From NCBI RefSeq assembly GCF_025421715.1, contig NZ_JAOEFC010000001.1:248001-312000 (forward strand): a stretch of 64,000 nt of DNA, written 5' to 3'. How positions within the stretch are numbered: the stretch's first letter is position 1; every line of letters starts with the position of its first letter. Source of the stretch: Microbacterium festucae (lineage in GTDB: Bacteria; Actinomycetota; Actinomycetes; Actinomycetales; Microbacteriaceae). The translations under genes were made by a program, and so were the position numbers. Below, one piece after another: positions 16,121 to 24,796 of the stretch. The notes beneath the pieces are model-generated. The model saw only the letters and a program-made list of their open reading frames with translations, was not told the DNA's origin and made no database searches.

Positions 16121-17406
16121 CCGAGGCTCCAGTCGCCGGTCGCGAGGCCCGTGACCGCCTTGACCGGGTTGTCGAGGAAGTTCGCGACCTGGTTGCCCAC
16201 GCCGCCGACGTCGTCCATGAGACCGGCCAGGGCGCTGCCGTCGGCACTGCCCGACAGGAACTGCGCCAGGTTCTGCTGGGCCTTGTTCGACAGCCCGCCC
16301 GCGGCATCGGCGAAGTGCGCGCCGGCCGCGCCGTCGAAGCCCTGCATGAGCCGGTGGAAGGCGCTGGGGAGGCTCTGGTTGTCGCCGAAGAACTGGCGCA
16401 GCACGCGGGAGCCGTGCTGGTTGACCGCCCCGCCGGCGTGGAAGACGTCGGCGGTGAGGCCGCTGTTGAGCACCCCGGAGAGGGCGCGACTGCCCGAGCG
16501 TCCGCCGAGGCCGACCATGTCGACGGCCATGCCGCCGAGACCGCTGAGCCCGGCCATCGCCCGGCCGCCCAGCCCGCTGGCCGCCGCGACGCCCTTGAAC
16601 GCCGAGAACGCCTTGCCGAACGGGAAGACGCCCACCGCGGCCCAGAAGATGTCGCCGCCGTCGGCACGCCCTCCCGCCGCCAGCAGCAGGGTGACCCCGA
16701 GCGACGCGAGGCCGATGAGCGCGGCCGCCAGGATGAAGGGTCCGCCGATGATGCAGGCGGCGATCGCGAAGACGAACCCGGCGATCATGAGCACGAACGC
16801 GAGGGCTTCCAGCGCGGGGAGGATGTTGTCGAGCCAGCCGTCCTCGACACCGTTGTCGTTGGCGTCCTCGAGTCCGTTGACCGCGGCATCGTACGCGCTG
16901 TCCCACGAGGTGTAGTGCGGGTCGTAGAGGCGCGCCTCGTCCTCCCACGCCGAGACGGCCGCGTCGAAGGCGCTCTGCGCCGCGGCGGTGTCCTCTCCCG
17001 CCGACTCCGCCTCTTCGAGTGTCTGCGAGGTCTGCCGCACCGTCGCCCACAGCGACTCGCAGGTGTCGACGATGGTCGCGATCGGCTGCTGCACCTCGCC
17101 GAGCGCCTTGCCGTAGGCCTCGAGGACGGTGCCGCTGGGCGCGTACCGCACGCCCGCCTTCTTCAGGTCGGAGTGGACGTCCTCGGCGGACTCGCGGAGC
17201 TTGTCGATCGACAGTCCCTTGCCCACGGTGCCGGAGGCGATCTGGTTGAGCGTGTTGGCCGCCTCCTGCATCCGCGTGCCGAGATCGGCCATCGCGCGGC
17301 CGCGGCTCTCGATGTCGCTCGCGTTGCCGGCGATGGTGCGCAGGTCGCGCCCACCGGGCGTGTCGAGCATCTCGCGGCGCTGGTACTGCGGGCCGTTGAC
17401 CGTCAT
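16117..17406 (-). CDS. Putative T7SS effector/substrate with helical N-domain and TM hairpin (module 2)
   Basis: This 429-residue protein is the module 2 counterpart of 12324-13553. Shared features are the helical N-domain (SIDKLRESAEDVHSDLKKAG, YAPSGTVLEAYGKALG), a Trp-containing coiled-coil (SAWEDEARLYD), a membrane hairpin at ~200-244 broken by IIGGP, and AAVGVFPFGKAF at 256-267. The C-terminal ~160 residues are Gly/Ala-rich and unlike the paralogue. ATG 17406 overlaps the small partner gene by 4 bases. A secreted or membrane-inserting effector is the best guess; enzymatic activity is not visible. Confidence 0.65.
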   Translation of the reverse strand: MTVNGPQYQRREMLDTPGGRDLRTIAGNASDIESRGRAMADLGTRMQEAANTLNQIASGTVGKGLSIDKLRESAEDVHSDLKKAGVRYAPSGTVLEAYGKALGEVQQPIATIVDTCESLWATVRQTSQTLEEAESAGEDTAAAQSAFDAAVSAWEDEARLYDPHYTSWDSAYDAAVNGLEDANDNGVEDGWLDNILPALEALAFVLMIAGFVFAIAACIIGGPFILAAALIGLASLGVTLLLAAGGRADGGDIFWAAVGVFPFGKAFSAFKGVAAASGLGGRAMAGLSGLGGMAVDMVGLGGRSGSRALSGVLNSGLTADVFHAGGAVNQHGSRVLRQFFGDNQSLPSAFHRLMQGFDGAAGAHFADAAGGLSNKAQQNLAQFLSGSADGSALAGLMDDVGGVGNQVANFLDNPVKAVTGLATGDWSLG

Positions 17407-17720
17407 CCGTCGTTCCCGTCCTGCACCTCGCTCGCCGTGGCGAGCTCGCGGTCGAGGTCCTGCCACGCCTCGCGCGTGCCGCTCACGCGCTCGAGCAGGT
17501 CGGCCAGGTGCTCTTGCAGCGTCTTGCGCTTGTCGTCCCAGGCCTCTTCGAAGCGCTGCGCTTCGGCGCGGAGCGTGCCGCGTCCCAACGGGCTGCCGAT
17601 GGCCGATTCGAGGGCTTCGCTGTTGCCGGTGGCGGCCTCGAACTCGGCGATCGTGTCCTTGATCGCCCGCTCGAGATCGCTCATGCTCCGCATGGGGATG
17701 TCGATGTCGTCATACGCCAT
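17403..17720 (-). CDS. Small helical WXG100-like partner (module 2)
   Basis: This 105-residue helical protein starts at ATG 17720 behind AAGGAG. The motif AIGSPLGRGTLRAEAQRFEEAWDDKR is shared with the module 1 partner. It is the first gene of module 2 and overlaps the effector-like gene by 4 bases, the usual arrangement for a secreted heterodimer partner. A TGGGGA box promoter lies 84 bases upstream. Confidence 0.7.
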   Translation of the reverse strand: MAYDDIDIPMRSMSDLERAIKDTIAEFEAATGNSEALESAIGSPLGRGTLRAEAQRFEEAWDDKRKTLQEHLADLLERVSGTREAWQDLDRELATASEVQDGNDG

Positions 17721-17775
17721 CTGCTGTCGCTCCTTCCGGCTGCGGTCGGGGCGAGTCGATGCGCCCTCCGAGAAC

Positions 17776-17820
17776 ATCCAAGGGCATGGCGGCCCCGGCG
17801 TCGATGGGGACCACTCCCCG
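17776..17820 (-). promoter_or_regulatory. TGGGGA box promoter of module 2
   Basis: The box TGGGGACCACTCCCCG (17805-17820) is followed on the minus strand by 23 bp and TTGGAT (17781-17776) at the -10 position. It lies in the 147-bp gap between the ATPase operon and module 2. Confidence 0.55.
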
Positions 17821-17867
17821 CCGGCCCGCTCCCCCGGCCGTCACGACGGTGCTGCCACCGCCGCCGG

Positions 17868-18746
17868 TCACCGCGGCCCCAGCGCCGAGACGTCGATGTC
17901 GCCGTCGAAGTACACCCACACCAGCCACGCGACCGGTCCGAGCCGTCGCGCCTGCGCCGCGGTGGCCGCGGGGAGGTCCGCGGCGGCCAGGGCGCTCTCC
18001 CAGCGCTCGGCGAGCGCCGCGGCGTCGGCGGGGCCGCCGGGGCGGAACGCGGCCAGGCGCGCCGCCTCGGCACGCAGCGCACGGTCGTCGCGGCGGCGGT
18101 CGCCGGCGGCCGCGACGGCCCCGGGCACCGGGACGGTGCCCCCCTTGCGCCGGGCGAGGAGCACGGCGACCACGACGAGTTCGACGAGCAGGATGCCGCC
18201 CGCGACGAACCACAGTCGCAACTGGTCCTCGGTGAACGGGACCCCGCGTGAGGCGGTGCCGACGACCATCCGGTACCCGATCAGGGCGGCCAGCACGACG
18301 GCGACGATCGTCGTCATCACCATGCCGACGTAGGCGGGGTAGGGCGATGCGCGCCGGGCCAGCAGGGCGGCGACCGCCAGCAGCACGAACGCGATCGGCG
18401 TGGCGATCATGACGATGGGCAGGGCTACCTCGATGTCGACGACCACCCCGCGCACCGGCGGGAGGAACATCGATGCCGCGGCCACCACGGCCAGCAGCGC
18501 GACGGTGAGAACGGCGCCCCACACCCGGTCGGACGACGATGCCGCCGGCGACGCGGCGCGCGGCGCTGCGGCCGGCTCTCCCTCGCGGACGGCGATGAAC
18601 GCCCGGCGCTCCTGCCCCAGCCGCCGCACCGCGGGCAGCAGGCGGTTCGCCAGGTCGCGGTCGGCGGTGATCGCCGCCGCGGCGGCGCGGGCCACGGTCA
18701 GCACCTCGCCGTCCTCGCCGATCAGGCGCACGGTGCGCGTGCTCAC
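17868..18746 (-). CDS. Four-helix membrane protein following the T7SS ATPase
   Basis: This 292-residue protein starts at GTG 18746, with GAGG 8 bases upstream, 10 bases after the ATPase stop. A ~70-residue N-terminal domain (VRLIGEDGEVLTVARAAAA) precedes four membrane segments at about 75-97, 106-130, 139-161 and 178-198. The C-terminal ~90 residues are cytosolic and end near VYFDGDIDVSALGPR. No family is recognised. Tight linkage to the ATPase suggests a membrane subunit of the secretion complex, taking the place of the Ecc/Ess membrane proteins that are not found here. Confidence 0.7.
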   Translation of the reverse strand: MSTRTVRLIGEDGEVLTVARAAAAAITADRDLANRLLPAVRRLGQERRAFIAVREGEPAAAPRAASPAASSSDRVWGAVLTVALLAVVAAASMFLPPVRGVVVDIEVALPIVMIATPIAFVLLAVAALLARRASPYPAYVGMVMTTIVAVVLAALIGYRMVVGTASRGVPFTEDQLRLWFVAGGILLVELVVVAVLLARRKGGTVPVPGAVAAAGDRRRDDRALRAEAARLAAFRPGGPADAAALAERWESALAAADLPAATAAQARRLGPVAWLVWVYFDGDIDVSALGPR

Positions 18747-18756
18747 GAGCCCGCCC

Positions 18757-21700
18757 TCACGACCGTGCCGTTTCGCGCGCCGGAAGCGTCGCGGCATCCA
18801 CCAGGGGCAGCTGCACGGTCACCTGACGGCCCGCCTGCACGAAGATGCCGCGGCCCTCGGGGAAGTCGGAGCGCTTGACCTTGGGGAAGGGCACCTTGAA
18901 CACGGCGTCGCCGTCGAACGCGTCGGGCTTGAGGATGATGCCCTTGCGGCCGCTCTTGAAGTCGCCCACGAACCCGAAGCCGCTGGTGACCTGGGTGACG
19001 TCGGCGTCGCCGACGAGGAAGTGGTCGCTGCGGTTGATCGCCTGGAACAGCGCCTTCAGGGTCCGCTCGGCGGGCGAGTCGGCGAACTGCGGCACGTCTT
19101 CCATCACGATCATGAACCGCTGCCCGATCGTCTCGTCGGCGACGAGCTCGGCCAGCTCGGTGGCGAGCTCCTTGGCCTCGTCGGGCGTGGTGGCGCTGCG
19201 GATCCAGGGGGCGAACTCCTTCAGCTGCGCCCGGCGCCCGCCGAAGTGGAAGAGCTTGACCTCGGGGTCGAGGCGCACCATCGAGGTGACCAGCGCCTTG
19301 AGGGCGTTGGTCTTGCCCGACGAGGGCGGTCCGGCGACCACGAAGGTGCCGACCGGGTCGAACTCGCGCGCGGCGAGGGTGTCTTCGGCGATGCCGAGCA
19401 CGGGGAACTCGCCGATGCGGGCGGGGAGGTCGGGCAGCGCGAGGCGGGTGGGCAGGGCTCCGATCTCGGGCACCTCCCGTGCGCCGCGGGCGCGCAGCTC
19501 GTCGGCCATCTGCCCCAGCAGCTTCGTCTGCTCGGCCACGTTGGGCGTGCCGCCCAGCACGGCGATCTGGGTCTCGAGACCGTCGACGATGGCGCGGCCG
19601 GGCGCCGAGCGCTCGTCGAGCACGTCCTTGGGCGCGTTCAGCAGCGTGTAGGCGTTCTCGTCGGACAGGCGCAGCACGACCCGTCGCGACACGTTGGAGC
19701 TGACGGCGGTGGGCACCGAACCCGAGCGGTCGGCGGTGGCCACGACGTGCACTCCGAGCGGGCGCCCCTCGCCGAGGATCCGCATGAACGCCTGGTAGAA
19801 CGGCATCCGCGCGGTGGTCGACTCCCACTCGGCGCGGAACTGCGGCAGACCGTCGAGCAGCAGCACGACGCGCGCCTCGTCCTGACCGGTCAGCTCGCGG
19901 TACTCGCCGATGGTCGACGCGTTGGCGGCGCTGAAGCGCTTGCCGCGGTCGTCGAGCAGGGCGCCCAGCGAGCGCATGATGCGCTGCACGCGCTCGGCGT
20001 CGTCGCCGGGGATGACCGAGCCGACGTGGGGCAGCACCTCGAGGCTCTTGAGCGCGCCGGAGCCGAAGTCGAGGCCGTAGACGGCGACGTTCTCGGCCCG
20101 CCGGCCCATGGCCGCCGAGATCGCCACGGTGCGCAGCACGGTGGACTTGCCCGAACCGCTCGTGCCGTAGACCAGCAGCGAGCCGTCGCGGTCGGGGTCG
20201 AAGTACACCGGCTCCTGCAGCTGACGGGCCGGCACATCGCTCTTGCCGAGCAGGATCGCGCCGCCGCGCCCGCCCGGCAGCGCCCGGATGTCGACGGCCG
20301 ATTCGAGGTCGTCCAGCCACGGCCGCCGGGGGGCGGGGATGCCGGCGCGTGAGGCCGCCGCCACGAGCGTGGCCACGATGCGCTTCTGGTCGTTGGGGCC
20401 GGGGTCGATGGCCGCCGCCGGGTCTTCGGGTGCCTCTTCCAGCTCCCACCGCAGCACCGAGCCGAACCGCAGCTCGGCGACGGTGATGTCGGCGACGGGG
20501 GCCTCCTGCGTCGACCAGCCACCGGCGTACGCCGACTGGAACGGCACGAGGCGGCCGGGGCCGGTCTTGGCGATGCCGCGCCCGGGGATGCCGGGGTCGA
20601 AGCTGGCGGCCACCGGGTCGTCGACGACGTCTTTCGAGTCGGACTCGTCGGCCATGCGCAGCGCGACGCGCAGGTTGGTGTTGGCGCGCAGGTTGTCTTT
20701 GATGACACCGGCGGGGCGCTGGGTGGCCATGATCAGGTGGATGCCGAGTGAACGGCCGCGCTGGGCGATGTCGACGACGCCGTCGACGAACTCGGGCACC
20801 TCGCCGGCGAGCGCGGCGAATTCGTCGATCACGAGCACGAGGGCGGGCGGGGTGTCGGGGTCGCGCCGCTTCTCGAGCTCGAGCAGGTCCTTGGCCTTCT
20901 TGCGGTTGAACAGGTGCTCGCGGTGGTGCAGTTCGGCGCGCAGGCTGGTGAGCGCGCGGCGCACCAGGTGGGGGCTCAGGTCGGTGACGAGGCCGACGGT
21001 GTGCGGCAGGTCGACGCAGTCGGCGAAGGCCGAGCCGCCCTTGTAGTCGACGAAGAGGAACGTCACCCGGTCGGGGCTGTGCGCCGCGGCCATGCCGAGC
21101 ACCCACGCCTGCAGGAACTCGCTCTTGCCGGCGCCGGTGGTGCCGCCGACGAGGGCGTGGGGGCCCTGGGTGCGCAGGTCGAGGGTCATCGCGTCGGTGG
21201 CGCCCTGCCCGACGATGGCGCGCAGGGTGCCCGACTTCTTCAGGCGCGGCAGGGCCACCCCGGTGCGGTCGAGGATCGTGTTGTTCTCGCGCCACCGGTC
21301 GATGGCGAAGGCCGGATCGGAGGCGAGTTCGCCGCCGACCAGCGAGAGGAACATCACCGAGTTGGGGATGTCGGAGGCGTCTTCGATGACGGTGCTCGAG
21401 TCGACGACGGGCGCGAGGCGCTTGGCGAACACGGTCATCAGCTCGTTCGAGACGCCCTCGACGGCGGTCTGCGGGTAGTCGACGCCGCTGCGCACGGTGC
21501 CGGCACGGGCGGCATCCAGCCCGCCCGACACGTCGAGGAAGCTGCGGCAGACGGCCGGGAGAGCCTCGACGACGGGGGCGACGAACAGGCCGTAGACCCC
21601 GACGTCGGCGCCGCGTTCGAGCACCTGGGTGAGGCGGGCGCGGTCGATGGGCGCGTCGGCGGTGACGATGACCAGCACCGCGGTCTGGCCCGGGAAGGTG

Positions 21701-23280
21701 GCCTCTTCGGCGGCGCGGCGCACGTCGGTGCCGTAGCGCATCGAGTCCCAGTCGTCGTCGAAGGGCAGGCGGGGGGATGCCGCGGCCTTGGAGCGCCGCA
21801 TCACGAGCTCTTCCAGTCCCGACAGCAGCGCCGCACCGGTGGAGGCGGAGTCGGCCAGCGGCAGGTCGCGGAAGGGGCTGCGTTCGCTGGAGGTGTGCGG
21901 CAGCCACTTGAGCCATTCGAGTTGCTGGGCCCACTCGGGCTCGGTCAGCGCGACGGCGACCAGCTCGTTCGGGGAGTGCAGGCCGAACAGCTGCACGCAC
22001 AGGCCCCGCAGCGCGTCGGCGGCGGGCAGGGTGGGGCCGGCCACGCCGATGGCCCCGACGCTCTGCAGCGACTCGAGAACCGGCACGCCGTCGATGAGCC
22101 GGTAGCGGTCGGCGAGCCGGTCGACGCGGTCGACGTACTCCTGCAGCGCCTCGGGCGCCTCGGCGCGCTTGATCGAGGTGCGCGAGGGCGCCTCGCAGGT
22201 GCCCAGGCGCACCGCCAGGAAGTTCCAGTGCTCGGGGCGGCGGGTCCACAGCATGGGGCCGAGCTCCATCGCCTCCGAGAAGACCACCGCCACCGGCGGC
22301 GCCTCGGCGCCGCGGATGTCGCGCTCGCGCGGACGCTCGCGGTAGAGGGTCTCTTCGAGCTCCTCGAACATGCGCTCGAAGACCTCGCCCTCCTTCTTCA
22401 CGCGCTGCCCGATCTGGGTGCGCTGGGAGATGAAGTTGCCGAAGAGCATCAGCGGCGACATCAGCACGACCAGCAGCGAGCGCGGCTGACCGTTCATCGC
22501 GTACAGCGAGATGCCGAGGATGAGCGGGGCCACGAGCATCGGCCAGGGGAACAGGCGCGAGATCGGGTCCTTCGGCATCCGCGGTTCGGGCAGTTCCTCG
22601 CCGACGTAGCGCGGTTCGACCATGGGGCTGCGGTTGAACAGCAGCGCACCGCCCCGCTCGAGCACCTGGTCTTCTTCGACGGGCGCGAAGTCCTGCACCA
22701 TGCGCACCACGACGTCGGTGTCGCCCAGCTGGAAGCGCTGCCCGGGGATCACCCGCAGACGCGGGACGCGCCCGCCGTCGACGACGATGCCGTTGGCGGA
22801 GTTGAGGTCGACGATCTCGACGGTGGGGCCCACCTCGATGCGGGCGTGGCGCTTGGAGACCAGCGCGTCGTCGAGCACGATGTCGTTGCCGCTGACGCGG
22901 CCGATCGTGAAGTGACCGCGGGGCAGGGCGAACTCCTGCCCGGCCAGCGGTCCGCCGACGACCGAGAGCACCGCCGCGGCGGGGCCGTGGGCGCTGCGGG
23001 GCCGCGCGCCGGCGCCGAGGTTGGCGATCTGCGCGATGAACCCCGAGCCGACGGGCGCATCGCTGATGAGCATGTCGGGGTCGAGGGTGCGGAAGTCGGC
23101 CGACGTGGGCGGGGCGACGGTGAGTGTCAGCGTCTCGTCGGCGCCGACGACCAGCTCGCGGGCCGGGTCGGCCTCCACGATGCGGCGCGCGACGTCGCCG
23201 ACGGTCGCGGTGGTGTCGGAGGTGACGACGATGTCGGTGCGTCGCTGGTCTCGGCGCTGCAGGGTCAGTTTGAGTCTCAT
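18757..23280 (-). CDS. FHA-FtsK/SpoIIIE secretion ATPase, EssC/EccC-like
   Basis: This 1507-residue motor of a type VII-like system starts with a ubiquitin-like stretch (1-60) and an FHA domain (~108-195: IGRVSGNDI, SKRHARI, NSANG). Two membrane segments follow (~245-262 and 267-285), then three FtsK-type ATPase domains. Domain 1 has Walker [10 protein letters not shown] (712-720) and VLVIDE with Glu820. Domain 2 has GTSGSGKST (1039-1047) but VLLLDG in place of an acidic catalytic residue. Domain 3 has GPPSSGKT (1317-1324) and FMIVMED. An N-terminal FHA is a feature of Firmicutes EssC, not mycobacterial EccC. The gene follows an RDD/FHA gene after 34 bp. Confidence 0.9.
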   Translation of the reverse strand: MRLKLTLQRRDQRRTDIVVTSDTTATVGDVARRIVEADPARELVVGADETLTLTVAPPTSADFRTLDPDMLISDAPVGSGFIAQIANLGAGARPRSAHGPAAAVLSVVGGPLAGQEFALPRGHFTIGRVSGNDIVLDDALVSKRHARIEVGPTVEIVDLNSANGIVVDGGRVPRLRVIPGQRFQLGDTDVVVRMVQDFAPVEEDQVLERGGALLFNRSPMVEPRYVGEELPEPRMPKDPISRLFPWPMLVAPLILGISLYAMNGQPRSLLVVLMSPLMLFGNFISQRTQIGQRVKKEGEVFERMFEELEETLYRERPRERDIRGAEAPPVAVVFSEAMELGPMLWTRRPEHWNFLAVRLGTCEAPSRTSIKRAEAPEALQEYVDRVDRLADRYRLIDGVPVLESLQSVGAIGVAGPTLPAADALRGLCVQLFGLHSPNELVAVALTEPEWAQQLEWLKWLPHTSSERSPFRDLPLADSASTGAALLSGLEELVMRRSKAAASPRLPFDDDWDSMRYGTDVRRAAEEATFPGQTAVLVIVTADAPIDRARLTQVLERGADVGVYGLFVAPVVEALPAVCRSFLDVSGGLDAARAGTVRSGVDYPQTAVEGVSNELMTVFAKRLAPVVDSSTVIEDASDIPNSVMFLSLVGGELASDPAFAIDRWRENNTILDRTGVALPRLKKSGTLRAIVGQGATDAMTLDLRTQGPHALVGGTTGAGKSEFLQAWVLGMAAAHSPDRVTFLFVDYKGGSAFADCVDLPHTVGLVTDLSPHLVRRALTSLRAELHHREHLFNRKKAKDLLELEKRRDPDTPPALVLVIDEFAALAGEVPEFVDGVVDIAQRGRSLGIHLIMATQRPAGVIKDNLRANTNLRVALRMADESDSKDVVDDPVAASFDPGIPGRGIAKTGPGRLVPFQSAYAGGWSTQEAPVADITVAELRFGSVLRWELEEAPEDPAAAIDPGPNDQKRIVATLVAAASRAGIPAPRRPWLDDLESAVDIRALPGGRGGAILLGKSDVPARQLQEPVYFDPDRDGSLLVYGTSGSGKSTVLRTVAISAAMGRRAENVAVYGLDFGSGALKSLEVLPHVGSVIPGDDAERVQRIMRSLGALLDDRGKRFSAANASTIGEYRELTGQDEARVVLLLDGLPQFRAEWESTTARMPFYQAFMRILGEGRPLGVHVVATADRSGSVPTAVSSNVSRRVVLRLSDENAYTLLNAPKDVLDERSAPGRAIVDGLETQIAVLGGTPNVAEQTKLLGQMADELRARGAREVPEIGALPTRLALPDLPARIGEFPVLGIAEDTLAAREFDPVGTFVVAGPPSSGKTNALKALVTSMVRLDPEVKLFHFGGRRAQLKEFAPWIRSATTPDEAKELATELAELVADETIGQRFMIVMEDVPQFADSPAERTLKALFQAINRSDHFLVGDADVTQVTSGFGFVGDFKSGRKGIILKPDAFDGDAVFKVPFPKVKRSDFPEGRGIFVQAGRQVTVQLPLVDAATLPARETARS

Positions 23281-23314
23281 GCCGGCATCCTCTGCGGGAG
23301 GTCAGGGGGAACGA

Positions 23315-24703
23315 TCAGGCGCCGCGCACGAGGGCGCTGCGGTCGCCGAAGCGGATGGTGTCGCCGTCGGCGAGCGGGACGGGGCGGCCGGGGACGAGCG
23401 GGGTCTCGTCGCCGTCGTGCACGAGCGCACTGCCGTTGGTGGAGGCGCGGTCGACGACGACGAGCCCGGCGGGGGTGCGCAGCACGGCGAAGTGCAGCTT
23501 CGAGACCGACCGGGTGCTGTCGGCGACGGCGACGGCGGTCAGGCCGGCGTCGGCGGCCTGGTCGGCGCTCGGCGCGCGGCCGAGCAGGATGCCCGCGCCG
23601 ATCGCGACGCGCTCCCCCGAGTCGAGGACGAGCTGGGCGGATGCCGCCGCGCGCGGTGCCGGCGCGGCCGGGGCGCCGGCGGCCGGGGCCGCGGGTGCCG
23701 ACGCGGGCGACGGGATCGGCGCGGGCGTCAGAGGCGGCGCGGCGGGCGTCGGGCGGGGCGCGGCGGCCGGGGCGGCCGCGGGAGTCGGTGCGGGTGCGGG
23801 TGCGGAAGCCGCTGCCGCGGCGGGCACTGCGAAGCCCGGCACGGCATCCACGATGCCCGAAGCCACCGGCGCCGCGGCCGCGCCGGCGGGGGCGCCGCCG
23901 AGGGGCGACCAGCCGGCCGCGGTCACGGGATCGGGCGCCGGGGCCGGGGCCTCGGTCTTGGGGGCGCCGAGCACTCCCCCGCTGCGGCGTGCGGTGGGCA
24001 CCTGCAGCGCGGGTGCCTGCGGGCCGCGGGGCGTGGCCAGCGACGGCAGCTCGGCGCGCACGTCGGCGAGGTCGGTGGCGACGGTCTTGCGGGCGATGCG
24101 CATCCGCTTCTGGTCGTAGGGGTCCAGGCCCTGCTTCACGTCGACGAACCAGGTGGCGGCGGCCATGTCGGGCCAGCCGCGACCGCGCCGCTGCGGGTCG
24201 AACAGCGGCGACAGCGCGATCACCAGCAGCGGCCCCAGCAGCGGCAGCAGGAAGCTCGCCCCCTGCACGAGGTAGCGCACGACGGCGCCGCGCCAGAAGC
24301 CGGGGCGCTCGAGCGTGCGCACGTTGACGGAGCGGATGCCGGTGAGCGCCTTGCCGAGCGTGACGCCGCGACGCCCGTGGAGGATCATCTGAACCAGCAG
24401 GAACACGGTGGTCAGCGCGTAGCTGGCGGCGGCGGCCAGCACGATCCACAGCAGCCCCGACTGCGCCCGCATCGCGGCCTCGGGGTCAGTGCTCAGCGCG
24501 ATCGCGAGAAGCCCCGGCAGGGCGCCGATCAGCATCGGCAGCTGCAGCAGCACCACCACGACGATCTCGATGGTCACCGCCAGCACGCGACGCCCCTTCG
24601 GCGCCGGCACGAGGCCGAGCGCGGCCGCGTACTCGGGACGCGGGCGACCGTACGTGTCGAGTCCCTCGATCGTGCGGGACTGCTCGTCGATCTCCCAGAT
24701 CAC
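23315..24703 (-). CDS. RDD-domain membrane protein with C-terminal FHA domain
   Basis: This 462-residue protein starts at GTG 24703 behind AGGAGG. The N-terminal ~190 residues form an RDD domain with three or four membrane segments (about 41-70, 83-106, 140-166) and the RDD signatures GRRGVTLGKALTGIR and GWPDMAAATWFVD. A ~150-residue Ala/Pro linker follows, then an FHA domain (~360-462: LLGRAP, SVSKLHFAV, STNGS). It is the first gene of the ATPase operon. Two FHA proteins side by side imply control by Ser/Thr phosphorylation, though no kinase gene is in the window. Confidence 0.85.
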   Translation of the reverse strand: MIWEIDEQSRTIEGLDTYGRPRPEYAAALGLVPAPKGRRVLAVTIEIVVVVLLQLPMLIGALPGLLAIALSTDPEAAMRAQSGLLWIVLAAAASYALTTVFLLVQMILHGRRGVTLGKALTGIRSVNVRTLERPGFWRGAVVRYLVQGASFLLPLLGPLLVIALSPLFDPQRRGRGWPDMAAATWFVDVKQGLDPYDQKRMRIARKTVATDLADVRAELPSLATPRGPQAPALQVPTARRSGGVLGAPKTEAPAPAPDPVTAAGWSPLGGAPAGAAAAPVASGIVDAVPGFAVPAAAAASAPAPAPTPAAAPAAAPRPTPAAPPLTPAPIPSPASAPAAPAAGAPAAPAPRAAASAQLVLDSGERVAIGAGILLGRAPSADQAADAGLTAVAVADSTRSVSKLHFAVLRTPAGLVVVDRASTNGSALVHDGDETPLVPGRPVPLADGDTIRFGDRSALVRGA

Positions 24704-24734
24704 CGGTCCTCCTCGGCCTCGCCGTAACGCTCCG

Positions 24735-24787
24735 ACCCTACCGGGCGCGGGCGATCCCGCCGGCGGGGAGCACTCCCCACCGGCGGC
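24735..24787 (-). promoter_or_regulatory. TGGGGA box promoter of the ATPase operon, inside a longer hairpin
   Basis: The box CGGGGAGCACTCCCCA (24764-24779) is followed on the minus strand by 23 bp and TAGGGT (24740-24735) as the -10. The box is the core of a longer palindrome (24757-24787) with arms CCGCCGGCGGGGAG and CTCCCCACCGGCGG, one mismatch, which could also terminate purH transcription 10 bases after its stop. Confidence 0.55.
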
Positions 24788-24796
24788 ATGTCGCGC

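Noticed and set aside
18743..22249. A long alternative minus-strand frame inside the FtsK ATPase gene
   Set aside because: The translation is Arg/Ala-rich low complexity, while the main frame has three Walker motifs and an FHA domain.
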